From Bacterioplanoides sp. SCSIO 12839 (GTDB taxonomy: Bacteria > Pseudomonadota > Gammaproteobacteria > Pseudomonadales > Oceanobacteraceae), in the NCBI RefSeq assembly GCF_024397975.1, contig NZ_CP073745.1, forward strand, positions 551,501-615,500: a stretch of DNA of 64,000 bases, written 5' to 3'. The translations under genes were made by a program, and so were the position numbers. Shown here piece after piece: positions 1-10,200 of this stretch; within the stretch, counting starts at the first letter, position 1; the number at the start of each line of letters is the position of its first letter. The notes below the pieces were generated by a model that saw only the letters and a list, made by a program, of their open reading frames with translations, was not told the origin of the DNA and made no database searches.

Positions 1-1
1 C

Positions 2-1372
2 TTATTATTCGACTTTGAAAACAGTGCCCAGTGGATTGCCGCCGGTATTGTTGGTTTTGCCATTCTTGGATTACTAACCAGTCGTTTTATTCCTGAAGCA
101 ACAGCGAATGACCCAACACTGAATATCAACTGGAATCCGTTTACTGAACTGCTGAATACCATTCGCCAGGCTCGGGAAAATCGCGCGGTGTATTTGTCGA
201 TTGTTGCCATTAGCTGGTTCTGGTTTATTGGCGCCAGCTATTTAACTCAATTTCCGAATTTTTCCAAAGAATACCTCGGTGGTTCTACCCAATTGGTGAC
301 TGTGTTGCTGACACTGTTTTCATTGGGTGTCGCCGCAGGTTCATTAGTGTGTGAAAAACTGTCGGGTCATAAAGTTGAGCTGGGCATTGTGCCGATTGGT
401 TCGCTTGGGATGAGTGTGTTTGGCGTTGATTTGTGGTTTGCCATTGATCAGATCCAGGTGGTCGAAGGCATGACAGCCATGGCTTTTATCGAAAATTCTG
501 CGAACTGGCGGCTGATGATGGATATTGCTTTGGTCAGCGCTTTTGGTGGTTTGTTTGTGGTTCCGTTACAGGCACTGATTCAGCAGCGTAGTGATGATAA
601 AAACCGTGCTCAAATTATTGCCGCAAACAACGTACTCAATGCTTTATTTATGGTAGTCAGTGCAGGTGTTGGGATTCTGTTATTGGCGGTATTGGAAATG
701 TCGATAGGTGATTATTTCCTGGTGTTAGCCATTATGAACCTGGTTGTAGCGAGTTATGTATATGCGCAGGTTCCTGAGTTTGTTTTGCGTTTTGGCATCT
801 GGATTCTCAGCCACACTATGTACCGTGTGAGCCATAAAGGCCTGGAAAATATCCCTGAAGAAGGTCCGGCGGTGTTGGTGTGTAATCACGTCAGTTATGT
901 GGATGCCTTGTTGATCGCCGGTACTTATCAACGTCCGATCCGGTTTGTGATGGATAAAAATATCGCTCAAATGAAAGGGTTAAAAACTTTCTTTAAACTG
1001 GCGAAAACCATTCCAATTTGTTCCCCAAAAGCCGATGCAGAGATGTATGAGAATGCGTTTGAACGCATTAAAGCTGAACTGGATGACGGTGAGTTAGTTT
1101 GTATTTTTCCGGAAGGTAAACTCACCAAAGACGGCGAAGTGGATGAGTTTAAAAAAGGCATCGAACGTATTATTGAAGAAACGCCAGTGCCTGTGATTCC
1201 AATGGCGCTGGATGGTTTGTGGGGCAGCTTTTTCTCACATAAAGGTGGCCATGCGTTAACCACTAAGCCTAAACGCTTTTGGTCAAAAGTGTCTCTGACT
1301 GCCGGAGTGGCTGTTGAGCCTCAGCAGGTCAGTGCGAATGACCTGCGCCAAAGAGTGCTAAAGCTGCTGTAA
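2..1372 (+). CDS. MFS transporter fused to PlsC-type acyltransferase (5' partial)
   Basis: The frame is open from the window edge, so the gene starts upstream; 456 residues are visible. The first ~270 residues are hydrophobic helices of a major-facilitator transporter, like the lysophospholipid transporter LplT. The last ~180 residues are a PlsC-family 1-acylglycerol-phosphate acyltransferase: the acyl-transfer motif NHVSYVD (HX4D), the substrate motif FPEGKLTKDG and the later VIPMAL block are all present. LplT/PlsC fusions import and re-acylate lysophospholipids at the inner membrane. Aas-type proteins carry a further AMP-binding domain, but this one stops right after the acyltransferase. 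The family call is solid; the substrate is inferred. Confidence 0.85.
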   Translation, partial: LLFDFENSAQWIAAGIVGFAILGLLTSRFIPEATANDPTLNINWNPFTELLNTIRQARENRAVYLSIVAISWFWFIGASYLTQFPNFSKEYLGGSTQLVTVLLTLFSLGVAAGSLVCEKLSGHKVELGIVPIGSLGMSVFGVDLWFAIDQIQVVEGMTAMAFIENSANWRLMMDIALVSAFGGLFVVPLQALIQQRSDDKNRAQIIAANNVLNALFMVVSAGVGILLLAVLEMSIGDYFLVLAIMNLVVASYVYAQVPEFVLRFGIWILSHTMYRVSHKGLENIPEEGPAVLVCNHVSYVDALLIAGTYQRPIRFVMDKNIAQMKGLKTFFKLAKTIPICSPKADAEMYENAFERIKAELDDGELVCIFPEGKLTKDGEVDEFKKGIERIIEETPVPVIPMALDGLWGSFFSHKGGHALTTKPKRFWSKVSLTAGVAVEPQQVSANDLRQRVLKLL

Positions 1373-1409
1373 CTGTTTTTAAGGCTGTTGCAGCAAGTTT
1401 AACACTTAG

Positions 1410-1437
1410 CCACATCAGCTATATGTAGCTGATGTGG
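1410..1437. terminator. Hairpin between convergent genes
   Basis: A perfect 12-bp stem (CCACATCAGCTA, loop TATG) lies between two convergent genes. Neither side has a clear T-run, so termination may be weak or factor-assisted; placement argues for a shared terminator. Confidence 0.5.
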
Positions 1438-1447
1438 TGGCTAAAAA

Positions 1448-2557
1448 CTACTCTTCTTTGTATTTGATCCGTATCCCAAGGAAGGGCTTTTCGATATAGT
1501 TATAAGTTAATGCCGAAAAAATTATTGTACTTGGGAATACAACGATCGCAGTTGTAATGATTGAATTAATAATGTGCCTGTCTTCGAAAATTTCGAAAAT
1601 GATGTTGTGGTCGATACATAACCCAATGAATATAAAATGTAATAAGTATATGGAGTAACTTATTAATCCAACGGATGCTAGTGGGGAAGTTATGATGCTT
1701 GGTAGCTTCTTGTTGAACGACAAGTATCCGTATATGAAGGAAGACCACAGAATTGCCTCAATGGTTGGCGCGATAACTCTTGCTGGATGATTTAATGGCC
1801 AGCCTCCCAGTTGATTAAAGGCATAAGCGAATAAGAATATTAAAGATGTTGAGGTTATAAATAATCCATTGGCTATCTTTCCTTCTTTGAATTTTTTTAT
1901 GTAGATTATTCCTAGTAATATTCCAATTAAAAACTGGTCGATCCTTCCTAATAAAGTCAGGTAAGTAATATTGTATATGTCACCATTGTTAGCAATGGCA
2001 ATGAACCTTAAGGCGATGGTAAGAAATATTAAGCCTGTTAAATACCTGCCACCATAACTGTTTGTAAATAACAAAATTATCGGAAAAATAAGATAGAACT
2101 GCCACTCAACTGCAACAGTCCAGAACATCGGAGTAAAATTTCCTGCATTAATTGCGCCGGGGTAATTGGCCATAAACAATATAGTTTGGAGGAAACCAAG
2201 AACGTTAAAGCTGTTTGGGTGTGTGGATATTCCAATAAATAGTACCACCATGAAAAGGGGATATGTTCTTAAGAATCTATTGTAAAGGAACTTTCTATAA
2301 TTTATTTTTGATTTGTATGTTCCTGCAGTAAAAATAAATCCACTCAGCACCATGAAAAGCGAAACGGCGGTGTGGCCTTCGACTAGTATTGCCGATATGG
2401 GCGATGAAGCTGACAACCAGTGGCTAAATGTAAATGGTTTTTCGTGTATGAGTTGATAAGATATTAATGTTAAGCCGTGATAAAACAATATTAAAAGAGC
2501 AGCAATTCCTCTTATTTGATCAACTGCTGGAAGGTAGTTTGTATTTTGGCTTTTCAT
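1448..2557 (-). CDS. Acyltransferase family 3 (OatA/NodX-type) membrane O-acyltransferase
   Basis: 369 residues, polytopic, beginning with the family signature DQIRGIAALLILFYHG and carrying FWTVAVEWQFYL and SYSIYLLHFIFIG further on, typical of integral-membrane acyltransferases that O-acetylate polysaccharide, lipopolysaccharide or other envelope glycans. About ten hydrophobic segments fill the protein and no extra SGNH domain is attached. The gene is clearly more AT-rich than its neighbours, with many A/T-ending codons, suggesting horizontal acquisition, as is common for surface-modification genes. It stands alone, so its substrate cannot be told from context. Confidence 0.88.
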   Translation of the reverse strand: MKSQNTNYLPAVDQIRGIAALLILFYHGLTLISYQLIHEKPFTFSHWLSASSPISAILVEGHTAVSLFMVLSGFIFTAGTYKSKINYRKFLYNRFLRTYPLFMVVLFIGISTHPNSFNVLGFLQTILFMANYPGAINAGNFTPMFWTVAVEWQFYLIFPIILLFTNSYGGRYLTGLIFLTIALRFIAIANNGDIYNITYLTLLGRIDQFLIGILLGIIYIKKFKEGKIANGLFITSTSLIFLFAYAFNQLGGWPLNHPARVIAPTIEAILWSSFIYGYLSFNKKLPSIITSPLASVGLISYSIYLLHFIFIGLCIDHNIIFEIFEDRHIINSIITTAIVVFPSTIIFSALTYNYIEKPFLGIRIKYKEE

Positions 2558-2647
2558 GTTTTTATGTGTTGAATTTTGGGGATTGAATAGTGGGCGTTTT
2601 TAAATGTTAAAATCAGCGATTTCTTATGTTGTATTTCTTGCAGAAAT

Positions 2648-2679
2648 ATTCCTGATTATATAGGCATATAATCAGGAAT
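2648..2679 (-). terminator. Perfect hairpin downstream of the small lipoprotein gene
   Basis: A 14-bp perfect stem (ATTCCTGATTATAT, loop of 4) lies 35 bases past the stop of the minus-strand lipoprotein gene and upstream of the acyltransferase gene. The flanking sequence is AT-rich but has no long T-run. A terminator is the simplest reading. Confidence 0.5.
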
Positions 2680-2713
2680 GTCACTATTTGATATTAATTG
2701 AAAAGAAATAAGT

Positions 2714-3115
2714 TCAAAACTTAAACACATCCCGGCAGCCATCGTAATTGCGCAGGCTTTCATCCAGTGCCAATACATCTGGCAGGCGGCGCCAGCGTTT
2801 GTGGAAGAACACCATTGGGCAGACACGACCGTCGGGGAGTTGATCAATCAGCGTTTGCCACTCTTCAACCGAATCATAATCAGGGTAACTGTCACCAGTG
2901 CGGGTACCGTAAGTCGGTCCATTTAAGCGTGTCAGTTCTAATTCAAAAAACGCCTCCGGCGTTGTCCATTGTTGAGTTTGTGCGTGCCAGACCGTTAATG
3001 TTGGTTTCGTCTGGTCAAGGTCGCCATTACGTGGTGAACCATCGTCGACGTGATGACTGGCCTGGCAGCCACCTAAAAACAGTAATGAGAAAAACAAGAA
3101 AGCGAACGCGCGCAT
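2714..3115 (-). CDS. Small lipoprotein, function unknown
   Basis: 133 residues from the ATG at 3115, chosen because GGAG sits 8 bases upstream; a GTG nine bases earlier is possible. The N-terminus MRAFAFLFFSLLFLGGC is a signal peptide with lipobox LGGC, so the mature protein should be lipid-anchored. The remainder is hydrophilic with several Trp and two further Cys near the C-terminus (one in DGRVCPMVFF, one in YDGCRDVF), which could form a disulfide. I do not recognise a family. It precedes the acyltransferase on the same strand but a hairpin separates them. Confidence 0.7.
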   Translation of the reverse strand: MRAFAFLFFSLLFLGGCQASHHVDDGSPRNGDLDQTKPTLTVWHAQTQQWTTPEAFFELELTRLNGPTYGTRTGDSYPDYDSVEEWQTLIDQLPDGRVCPMVFFHKRWRRLPDVLALDESLRNYDGCRDVFKF

Positions 3116-3208
3116 AAACAACACTCCGGTAATGAAAGATAAACATCTGACAGTATTAAAGCGTTAGATTTAAAAAAGGCAAAAAGTTCAAACCGGTGAC
3201 TTCAGTCG

Positions 3209-5425
3209 CTATGGCTGAAGCTCAACGCTCTTCTGGCTGATCAGTTGTTGCAGGGCAAAGTCCCATTCAACCAATAATAGACTGTTATGACGGCTTTGAT
3301 GTTCAACCCGGTGTTCTCCCTGATAGGCCACGGCACTGATGGCCTGGCGCAAGTCGAATTGTGAAACTTTGCCATCAACCTCTGGGCGGACTTCTAGTCC
3401 GGTACGGTTATTCACAAAGACGGGGAGGTCGGTTTCTTTCGAACGGTTACGCCAGCTATCACCTGGGCCATAGTCTCCGGGTGCCCAGTTGGCGGAGGAG
3501 ATAATGAGTTCAGCTCCGGCATCTTTTAATGCCTGAGCGTGTTGCGGGCGATAGGCATCAGCACAAATTAATAACCCGATTTGTTGCTCATCCACCGTGA
3601 CTAATTGTGGCTTTGTCCCCTTAGTCGACCAGGCTTCAGACACCGGGATGGTCTGAATTTTATGGTGTTTGCCAATAATCTGACCGTCACGATTAATCAC
3701 AAATAACGTGTTGTACTTGTTGCCGTTGTTAACCTGTTCAACATGACTAAGGAAGAGTACAACATCAAGCTCATCGGCAAGCTGTTGTAGTTCTGCGGTC
3801 CAGCGATCCGGAGCAGGTTGAATCCAATCGTCCCCTATGGCTAAGGTAAAGCGATAGCCGCTGAGTGCCAGCTCTGGTGTTAAGATCCAATCGGCTCCGG
3901 CCTGTGCCGCCTGAATCATGGCTTGCTTTAACAACGCGGTATTTCCGGCTAAATCCCCCAGCTGAGGATCAAGATGTAAAAAGGCGATGGTTTTTTTATG
4001 GTCGTTCGCCTTTTTATCACCTGTAGCCTTTTGATGTTCAGAGATGGCTGGCGATAATAAATGATCCGGCCATTTATCCAGCCAGCCTAACGCCAGAGCC
4101 TGAATAAACAGTTCGGTTGCTGCTGCTTCGCTTGTTACGTTGACTGGTGCAGGGGCCTGCAGCTGTTGCCAATATTCACTATAACGATCACTTCTGCCGG
4201 ATAGGGCAACCGCCGCCTGAGCGGCAAAGTCACGCAACGTTTCTGCCTGAATATGAGGCGTCAGCGTTTGATATTCGAATCGGTCTAACACGCTGGCAAA
4301 CGCATAAGCAGCCGCGACAACACGGTTTTCATGACTGAATGCATACGGATTATTGCTGGCTTGCTGTCGTTCCGGCTCTGGCAGATAGGCTGATAAGCGC
4401 TCAATAAAATTCTTTTCATTCAGACCGAAGCGGCCCAGTGCGTTGAAAATATTGGCTTGCTCTGCAGCCGGCAGTCCATTTTGCCAAACCAGCGCTTGTT
4501 TCACCGCCTGGCGTACCGCTGTGCCCACCAATTCGCCGAGTTTTAAATGGCCGCTGCCACTTTCCAGCATAAAGGCATTCTTTGGCGCTAACGGGCTGGC
4601 AATAATCATCTGATCTGTACCTGTGCCCGTCGCTAAATGGCGGCTGTAACGGCTGCTGATGGCGAGTTCATGCAAGGCAGCTGACTTTGCTTCAGTAGCA
4701 ATAATCTGCAGCTTATTCATCGCCCCGGAAGAGACGGGCTGGTTAATCAGCACCATAATATTGATGGTGCCATTCATATCATTTTTCTGCGACGTTTCAG
4801 TCTGGTTCAGTGTGTGTTTTTTATTGCCTGTGGGGGTTTCGTACCAACGGGTTGGATCGCCTGCGCGCATGGCATTGCCGCGCACTCCGGCGGTGGCATA
4901 CACATCCACAATTAACGCACCAGCATCGTCCGCTTGAAACACTGCTTGCTGATGTGCCAGTAATTGCATATTGGCCGCGGTGCCCATTAAGGCCAGCTCA
5001 TTTGGGTTGAGTGCTAACTCGTCTGCAATTAACTGCTGATATTGTTGTTTCGAGTTGCTCAGTACCCGGTTAACCCAGCGCATATCCGCACGGGCTTCCA
5101 TGCTTTGATGATTAATCAGGTACTTAAGATCGGTTTTTTCGCCTCCATTATAAGCACTGGTGGAAATCACCCGGTGAGGTTGTTTTAGTTCTACCAGAAA
5201 AAAGCGGCCATAACGATAAGCATTAAACTGATCGGAGTCTTGCAGGCTAGTCCAGTTTGTTGCCCCCATTGAAGGAGACTTGTTTGGCACAGCAGGCTGC
5301 TCGATAGAAGGGGCTTGTTTAATCGAAGGTGACTGTTTTTCAGAAGAGTCTGGTTGTCTGGATAATGTGCTGCAGCCCAAAGCCAGAGCTGTGAACAGCA
5401 GCAGGAAGGTTTTTAATAGATTCAC
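3209..5425 (-). CDS. Lipoprotein with C-terminal carbon-nitrogen hydrolase (nitrilase superfamily) domain
   Basis: 738 residues starting at a GTG that shares one base with the upstream stop (TAGTG), pointing to translational coupling. MNLLKTFLLLFTALALGC is a lipoprotein signal. Residues ~40-460 form a large region I do not recognise. Residues ~475-720 are a nitrilase/amidase fold with the Glu-Lys-Cys triad visible: Glu in LTPELALSGY, Lys in GKHHKIQTIPV, Cys in LLICADAYRP. Such enzymes hydrolyse or transfer C-N amide bonds; a lipid-anchored version would act in the periplasm or at the outer membrane, recalling the separate case of Lnt acyltransferase, though no Lnt-type membrane domain is present. 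Substrate unknown. Confidence 0.75.
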   Translation of the reverse strand: MNLLKTFLLLFTALALGCSTLSRQPDSSEKQSPSIKQAPSIEQPAVPNKSPSMGATNWTSLQDSDQFNAYRYGRFFLVELKQPHRVISTSAYNGGEKTDLKYLINHQSMEARADMRWVNRVLSNSKQQYQQLIADELALNPNELALMGTAANMQLLAHQQAVFQADDAGALIVDVYATAGVRGNAMRAGDPTRWYETPTGNKKHTLNQTETSQKNDMNGTINIMVLINQPVSSGAMNKLQIIATEAKSAALHELAISSRYSRHLATGTGTDQMIIASPLAPKNAFMLESGSGHLKLGELVGTAVRQAVKQALVWQNGLPAAEQANIFNALGRFGLNEKNFIERLSAYLPEPERQQASNNPYAFSHENRVVAAAYAFASVLDRFEYQTLTPHIQAETLRDFAAQAAVALSGRSDRYSEYWQQLQAPAPVNVTSEAAATELFIQALALGWLDKWPDHLLSPAISEHQKATGDKKANDHKKTIAFLHLDPQLGDLAGNTALLKQAMIQAAQAGADWILTPELALSGYRFTLAIGDDWIQPAPDRWTAELQQLADELDVVLFLSHVEQVNNGNKYNTLFVINRDGQIIGKHHKIQTIPVSEAWSTKGTKPQLVTVDEQQIGLLICADAYRPQHAQALKDAGAELIISSANWAPGDYGPGDSWRNRSKETDLPVFVNNRTGLEVRPEVDGKVSQFDLRQAISAVAYQGEHRVEHQSRHNSLLLVEWDFALQQLISQKSVELQP

Positions 5426-6009
5426 TAAGAGTTGAGGCCTAGAATTTCTTGTTTGAAGTCACGACCGACCGGGTTTTTACCAATCCATAATTTCAGAATG
5501 GCGTTATTCAGGTCAATCCCCGGAACACTGCCTTTTAACTGACCGTTCACAACAAAATGATTCATGCCGGTTTGTGGTTCCCACTCAATATAAATGATGG
5601 TGCCTTCGCCAATATCAATATTAAGAAATGCCTTCGCCTGGTCCATGCGAGGGGTTATTTCTGCGATTTCAGCATCGCTGATATTCAGTGGTAAGCCATC
5701 GTTAATCGAAGAAATAAAGCGACGGTAACTAACCCTGTTCGATGTAACATGAAACACCATTCGGCGAGGCTCATTTCCTTCACTGTTAGCCAGCGCCTCT
5801 TCATTCAGGCTGGTGTCCGAAACATACAATTGCCCAACATAAGACTTCACAATACCGTATGCCCGGCGAATGGCGGCGCCTTTGAGATAAAGTGTGGTTT
5901 GCTTATCCAGAGTCGTGACGGTTTCCGGGACTTCCACATCATTCAGAACCAAAGCCTGAGTATGTGTGGCAATAAAGATAACCGTAAGAAAAACCAGCAG
6001 TTGCTTCAT
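5425..6009 (-). CDS. Chalcone isomerase-like periplasmic protein
   Basis: 194 residues from the ATG at 6009; AGGCGGAA lies just upstream, whereas the longer frame back to 6060 adds a basic stretch that would spoil the signal peptide. MKQLLVFLTVIFIATHTQA is a cleavable signal sequence. The mature part (EVPETVTTLDKQTTLYLKG, then YVGQLYVSD) matches the bacterial chalcone-isomerase-like family, which binds lipid-like ligands rather than making flavonoids. It is immediately upstream of, and overlaps by one base, the nitrilase-domain lipoprotein, so the two are probably made together as an envelope pair. Confidence 0.75.
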   Translation of the reverse strand: MKQLLVFLTVIFIATHTQALVLNDVEVPETVTTLDKQTTLYLKGAAIRRAYGIVKSYVGQLYVSDTSLNEEALANSEGNEPRRMVFHVTSNRVSYRRFISSINDGLPLNISDAEIAEITPRMDQAKAFLNIDIGEGTIIYIEWEPQTGMNHFVVNGQLKGSVPGIDLNNAILKLWIGKNPVGRDFKQEILGLNS

Positions 6010-6161
6010 CATTTCCGCCTGAAAGAGTTTTCGCTTGAGTAAGCAGCGATACATCAACAATTTCGATAAAGGGTAATGATGCTTATGTGAAAATGCAACG
6101 CTCTAAGCTGGGCAAGCGAACCTTACAGAAAAGAATGGCCTGATGGGCAAAGAACTTTGAC

Positions 6162-6491
6162 TTATGTCTCTCTGTTGACTTGCGGATGACGTATGATCAG
6201 GTACAGGGCAAAACCAACTGCCACACCGGGTATTATTCCAAGTAACAGGCAAATCCACCCATATCTGACGGATAACTGGGTTGCTTCGTACACAATCCAT
6301 ATCAGCAGTACCAGCCAACACAATATAACGTCAGCGGAATATCCTGACGCGAATGGATTCACAAAGCCTGCGGCGAATGCGCTGATGATATCCGGGTTCT
6401 CGAAGAAGGCGGGCATCACCATGACGCAAAAAATAAGGGTGAATATTGTTGCGGTTGAAGCGAGCAGAGCTTTGAAGGTCTTTTCGTTCAT
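6162..6491 (-). CDS. DUF2834-like small membrane protein
   Basis: 109 residues from the ATG at 6491, preceded by GGGGA seven bases upstream; the longer open frame has no ribosome-binding site at its start. Three hydrophobic helices are visible (near residues 6-25, 45-65 and 75-95), with the FFENPD...FVNPFASG segment and the closing ALYLIIRHPQ typical of DUF2834 proteins. Function is not known for this family. It follows another small membrane protein gene on the same strand. Confidence 0.6.
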   Translation of the reverse strand: MNEKTFKALLASTATIFTLIFCVMVMPAFFENPDIISAFAAGFVNPFASGYSADVILCWLVLLIWIVYEATQLSVRYGWICLLLGIIPGVAVGFALYLIIRHPQVNRET

Positions 6492-6585
6492 CGTGATTTC
6501 CCCGAGGCCGCTGTTATCTCGGTAAATGATATAGCATTTGATCGTAGTTGCTAATTTTAGCAGTGAGAATGGTGGATAGAATACT

Positions 6586-6885
6586 TTAGCCACCATATTG
6601 GGCTAGCGATGGAAAAGACAATAGTGTTACAGCAAGTGTAATAAATATCATAAACTTTATAGCCATTGCTACTAGTGAATTTCGCCATAATGCTTTATCT
6701 CCTTCCGGATTACTCCATTCACCTGGCATGTCGTCATCAAGTGTAATTAAATGGCCAAACGCAGCCCAAGCTGATAAACCGCATAGTGTGTATATGTAGG
6801 CAATGTCACAAAAAGCAGATAGCGCGATGGTTATTGAAACTATGAATATACTTGAAAATATAGCGTTTTTACGAAATTCGATCAT
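6586..6885 (-). CDS. Small three-helix membrane protein, unrecognised
   Basis: 99 residues with hydrophobic segments at about 8-28, 30-47 and 70-90 and a short acidic loop LDDDMPGEWSNPEGD between the second and third. No family is recognised. The ATG at 6885 is the only start giving an intact first helix; its upstream region is AT-rich with only a weak ribosome-binding site (GGGAAAA). It is more AT-rich than the flanking genes and lies 94 bases upstream of the DUF2834-like gene. Confidence 0.5.
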   Translation of the reverse strand: MIEFRKNAIFSSIFIVSITIALSAFCDIAYIYTLCGLSAWAAFGHLITLDDDMPGEWSNPEGDKALWRNSLVAMAIKFMIFITLAVTLLSFPSLAQYGG

Positions 6886-7186
6886 ATTTTTCCCAATTAT
6901 TCAGTGCATTTAGCACGAGATTAACGAGAGTACTGAGCCAGCGATGCCATTTATTATTTGGCTGGCTATTTTAGCGCCGTTAAAAGTTATATCGAGTAAA
7001 AATCCGAAGATGACAGTGATCTGTTAAGTAACCTAACCCCATATAGTCACTGTATAGCGTTGTATAAAATCAGTCTTGATCAAAGATGTATATAGATGAA
7101 AATAATATTGTCGTTACGACCAATAGTAATCCAAGTAAGCACTGAACCAACCAGCTTCTTTTATGTCAGGTGACGTTACACAAAAA
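6886..7186. other. Intergenic stretch without recognised gene
   Basis: About 300 AT-rich bases upstream of the minus-strand small membrane protein gene and beyond the cobN-like terminator. It probably carries the promoter for the small membrane gene, but I see no operator, RNA or repeat I can name. Confidence 0.4.
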
Positions 7187-7221
7187 AGCCCCTGTACTGC
7201 TAAAAGAGCAGTACAGGGGCT
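7182..7221 (-). terminator. Rho-independent terminator of the cobN-like gene
   Basis: A perfect 15-bp stem (AGCCCCTGTACTGCT, 5-base loop) lies 18 bases past the stop and is followed on the minus strand by six T. Classic intrinsic terminator. Confidence 0.9.
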
Positions 7222-7239
7222 GAACAATCAATTGCAGTG

Positions 7240-10200
7240 TTACAGTCGGCGACTGCGCAGGAAGCCAATAAACACAGCCAGTAGAGCAAAGAGTAACGCT
7301 GCGACCTGCAGCATAATATAATCGCTGCTGGTTTCATTGTCAGATTCTTCTGAGGAAGATTCTGTTTGTTCCGAAGACGAATCGCTTGAAGCATTTTGCT
7401 GTTGTAGCTGCTCTAATTTCTCAACGGTTTCTGCTTTTAACTCCAGCTCGGCAATCCGGCTATATTCAGGAGTCTGCTCGACTGTTTCATCCACAACAGG
7501 GCGCGCCAGATCAATCTGCTGTTTTAACGCCTGCCACTGCTCAACGCTGACATGCTGTTCCAGCCAACTCAGCATTGGATTATCCGGGTCGGTATGACCA
7601 CTGCCAGGTAAGCCATTTTTAGCGACTAATTCCGCAAATTCAGCGGCCAGTTGCTGAATGGTTTGCTCATCGGCATTCCAGAACTCTTTCTGAATAGCGA
7701 CCAACATAATCGCCAGCATATTGGCTTTAACATGGCCGTTATGGCCTTGCGCCAAAAACTCATCCAATTGCAGCTGATGTTTATCGTCGATGTAAACCGC
7801 TTTTACTTCTTCCCAGGCCCAGTCGCCAACCAATGTCGGGTTGGTAACCTGCCAGCCCCATAAATATTCGAGGAATTCATTACCCATGGTACGGGCACCG
7901 GCATAACCATGCTCCATCAGGCCTTTTAACCATTCCGGGTTTAAGAAACGCCCCCGTAATTCCTGACGCAAAGCTAAGCCTAATGGCCGGGCTTTAAAGT
8001 TTTGTGGGTCGCTGTGGTCGAGCACAAAGTTATTGGGTGCCTGACCACTAACGGATTCAACCGCCAGGCTTAATCCGCCGAGGTAATCAAAGGCATCGTT
8101 ATTATCAATTAAGCCATACAGGTTACTGGAGCGACCGAAGTAGGTATTTTCAACGTCTTTTAATAAGGTTTTAAAGGCTTTTTGAGCAGGAGCACCAAAG
8201 TCTTTTAAACCATAGCTGTGACCAATCCTGCGAATATAAACATCTGCCAGCTCGTTGCGATTTTCCCACGCGCCAGAGCGTTCAACCATACGATTAATAC
8301 CCGCGCCATAACTGCCCGGTGCATCTCCAAATACCCGCATACTGGCAATCACACCAGCTTGTTTTTCATCAACGCCGTCGCGTAATAACACACGTGCCTG
8401 ATCAACCCAGTGTTTGGCGACCTGATTAAAGTCTAATGATTCGCTGCCACCTTTGGCATCCTTTCCTAATAAAATCAGCGCTTCCGATAACGCCAGTGTT
8501 AACGCCGGATAATCGGTACGAATCACATCAGCAGAGGCATCTAACGCCATCAGTGAAGCGCGATTTAATAACGACATTTGCTGGCTGTATAAATCACGGA
8601 ATAACCCCGAGCTGGTGAACACCACATCGCGGCGGCTACGGCCTGATTCTAATGTTTGGCGTTTTAAGCCTTTTACTAAGCCACGGCTGTTCCATACTGG
8701 TTCTAAGCCGAGCATATCCAGACCAAAGGCGATCATCACGCCTTCATCACGTACCACGTCCGATGCCCATAAAATCACCGCTTCATTTTTATCAGCACTT
8801 TGTGGATTATTTTTACGCGCATCGGCAGCCATTTCTTTGCCTAACTGCCAGGCAATTTTGGATGGAATTAAACTGGAGTCCAATGCATAAAAATTACGTC
8901 CGGTAGGTAAGCTGTCAGGGCTGCGAATCGGGTCATTGCCCTGACCCGGCGCCACATAGCGACCATTCAAACCATTGATTAATGCTGCCATCTCGGCATC
9001 CGGCGATTGTTGCAGCAATTGCTTCCAGCCGCTTTGTTTTTCTTTATCATCAGCGCTTAACGGTGAGCTATCGGAACCTTTATGACGACCGAGCATAGAC
9101 TGCAGCATCATCTCGACGGCATTGTTATCCCAGTTTTTACCAAAGATATGCAAACCTAGCGGCATAAAACGCTCTTGCAGATCCGTCAGGTAATGACCAA
9201 CTTCATGCACCAGCATGTCGTCGTCGACTTCTTCAAAGCTGATGCCCATTACCGCTAACTCTGCCGACATAGCTTGTGCCAGTTCATCGCGCAATTCGAG
9301 CTGGTCAACTTTTTCGACAATCTGCTGCACCAAACGCTCGGCAACGGCTTCGTTACCGCTGCCATGGCTGGCTTCAAAACTTTCGATTAACTGACGCAGT
9401 TGTAATAACTCATCGTACAGTGGTGTGCTTTCCAGCGGTGGCGTCAGGTGGTCAACCATCACCGCCAAACCACGACGCTTGGCCTGAATACCTTCACCCA
9501 CGCCATCCACAATATACGGATAAATACCCGGAATATCGGCACCAATAATGCGCGAATAATCGTCTTCACCTAACCCCACACTACGGCGTGGTAAAAACTC
9601 ATAAGTGGAGTGACGGCCTAGATGCACGTAGGCATCGGCTTTAAATTCGTTGCGTAAAAAATGATAAAACGCCAGGTACTGATGTGGTGGCGGGAAGGCC
9701 AAATTTGCGTGTAATAATTCTTCGTTAATTTCCCAGCCACGCGGCGGTTGTGGGCCAAGAAAGACATTACCAAATTGCAGGCCGGGCAATAATAACTGAC
9801 CATTTAAGGTCATAACTTTACCGGGCGCTTCACCCCAGCCGCCTAAGCCTTCAATACCGGTTTTCTGTAACGCTTTAATCAGTTGTGGCGCTTCTTTATC
9901 CAGACAAGCCGGGTATTGGCCGTTGTTAATTTTTTGTGCTGTTTCAACTGTGTGTAAATAACACACTTCTAACTGTTCAATTAAGGCCAACGCTCTTTCA
10001 CGGCCTTTGTGATCAACACCTTCCAGTAGGTGGTGCATTTCTTCAAAGGTATGATGCAGCAGGCCATCAGCCAGCTCAGGTTTTTTCGCCACAATGGTGG
10101 CTTTTAATTGTTCATGTAATAAACCAAACGGACCATTCACCATTTCGTTTTTAACGCTGGCAGGCAAGGTATTAAACCAGCCCTGGTAATTCTCCGGTTC

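Noticed and set aside
2656-2847. Minus-strand frame of 63 codons near the small lipoprotein gene
   Set aside because: It overlaps the lipoprotein gene in another frame and ends in the terminator hairpin.
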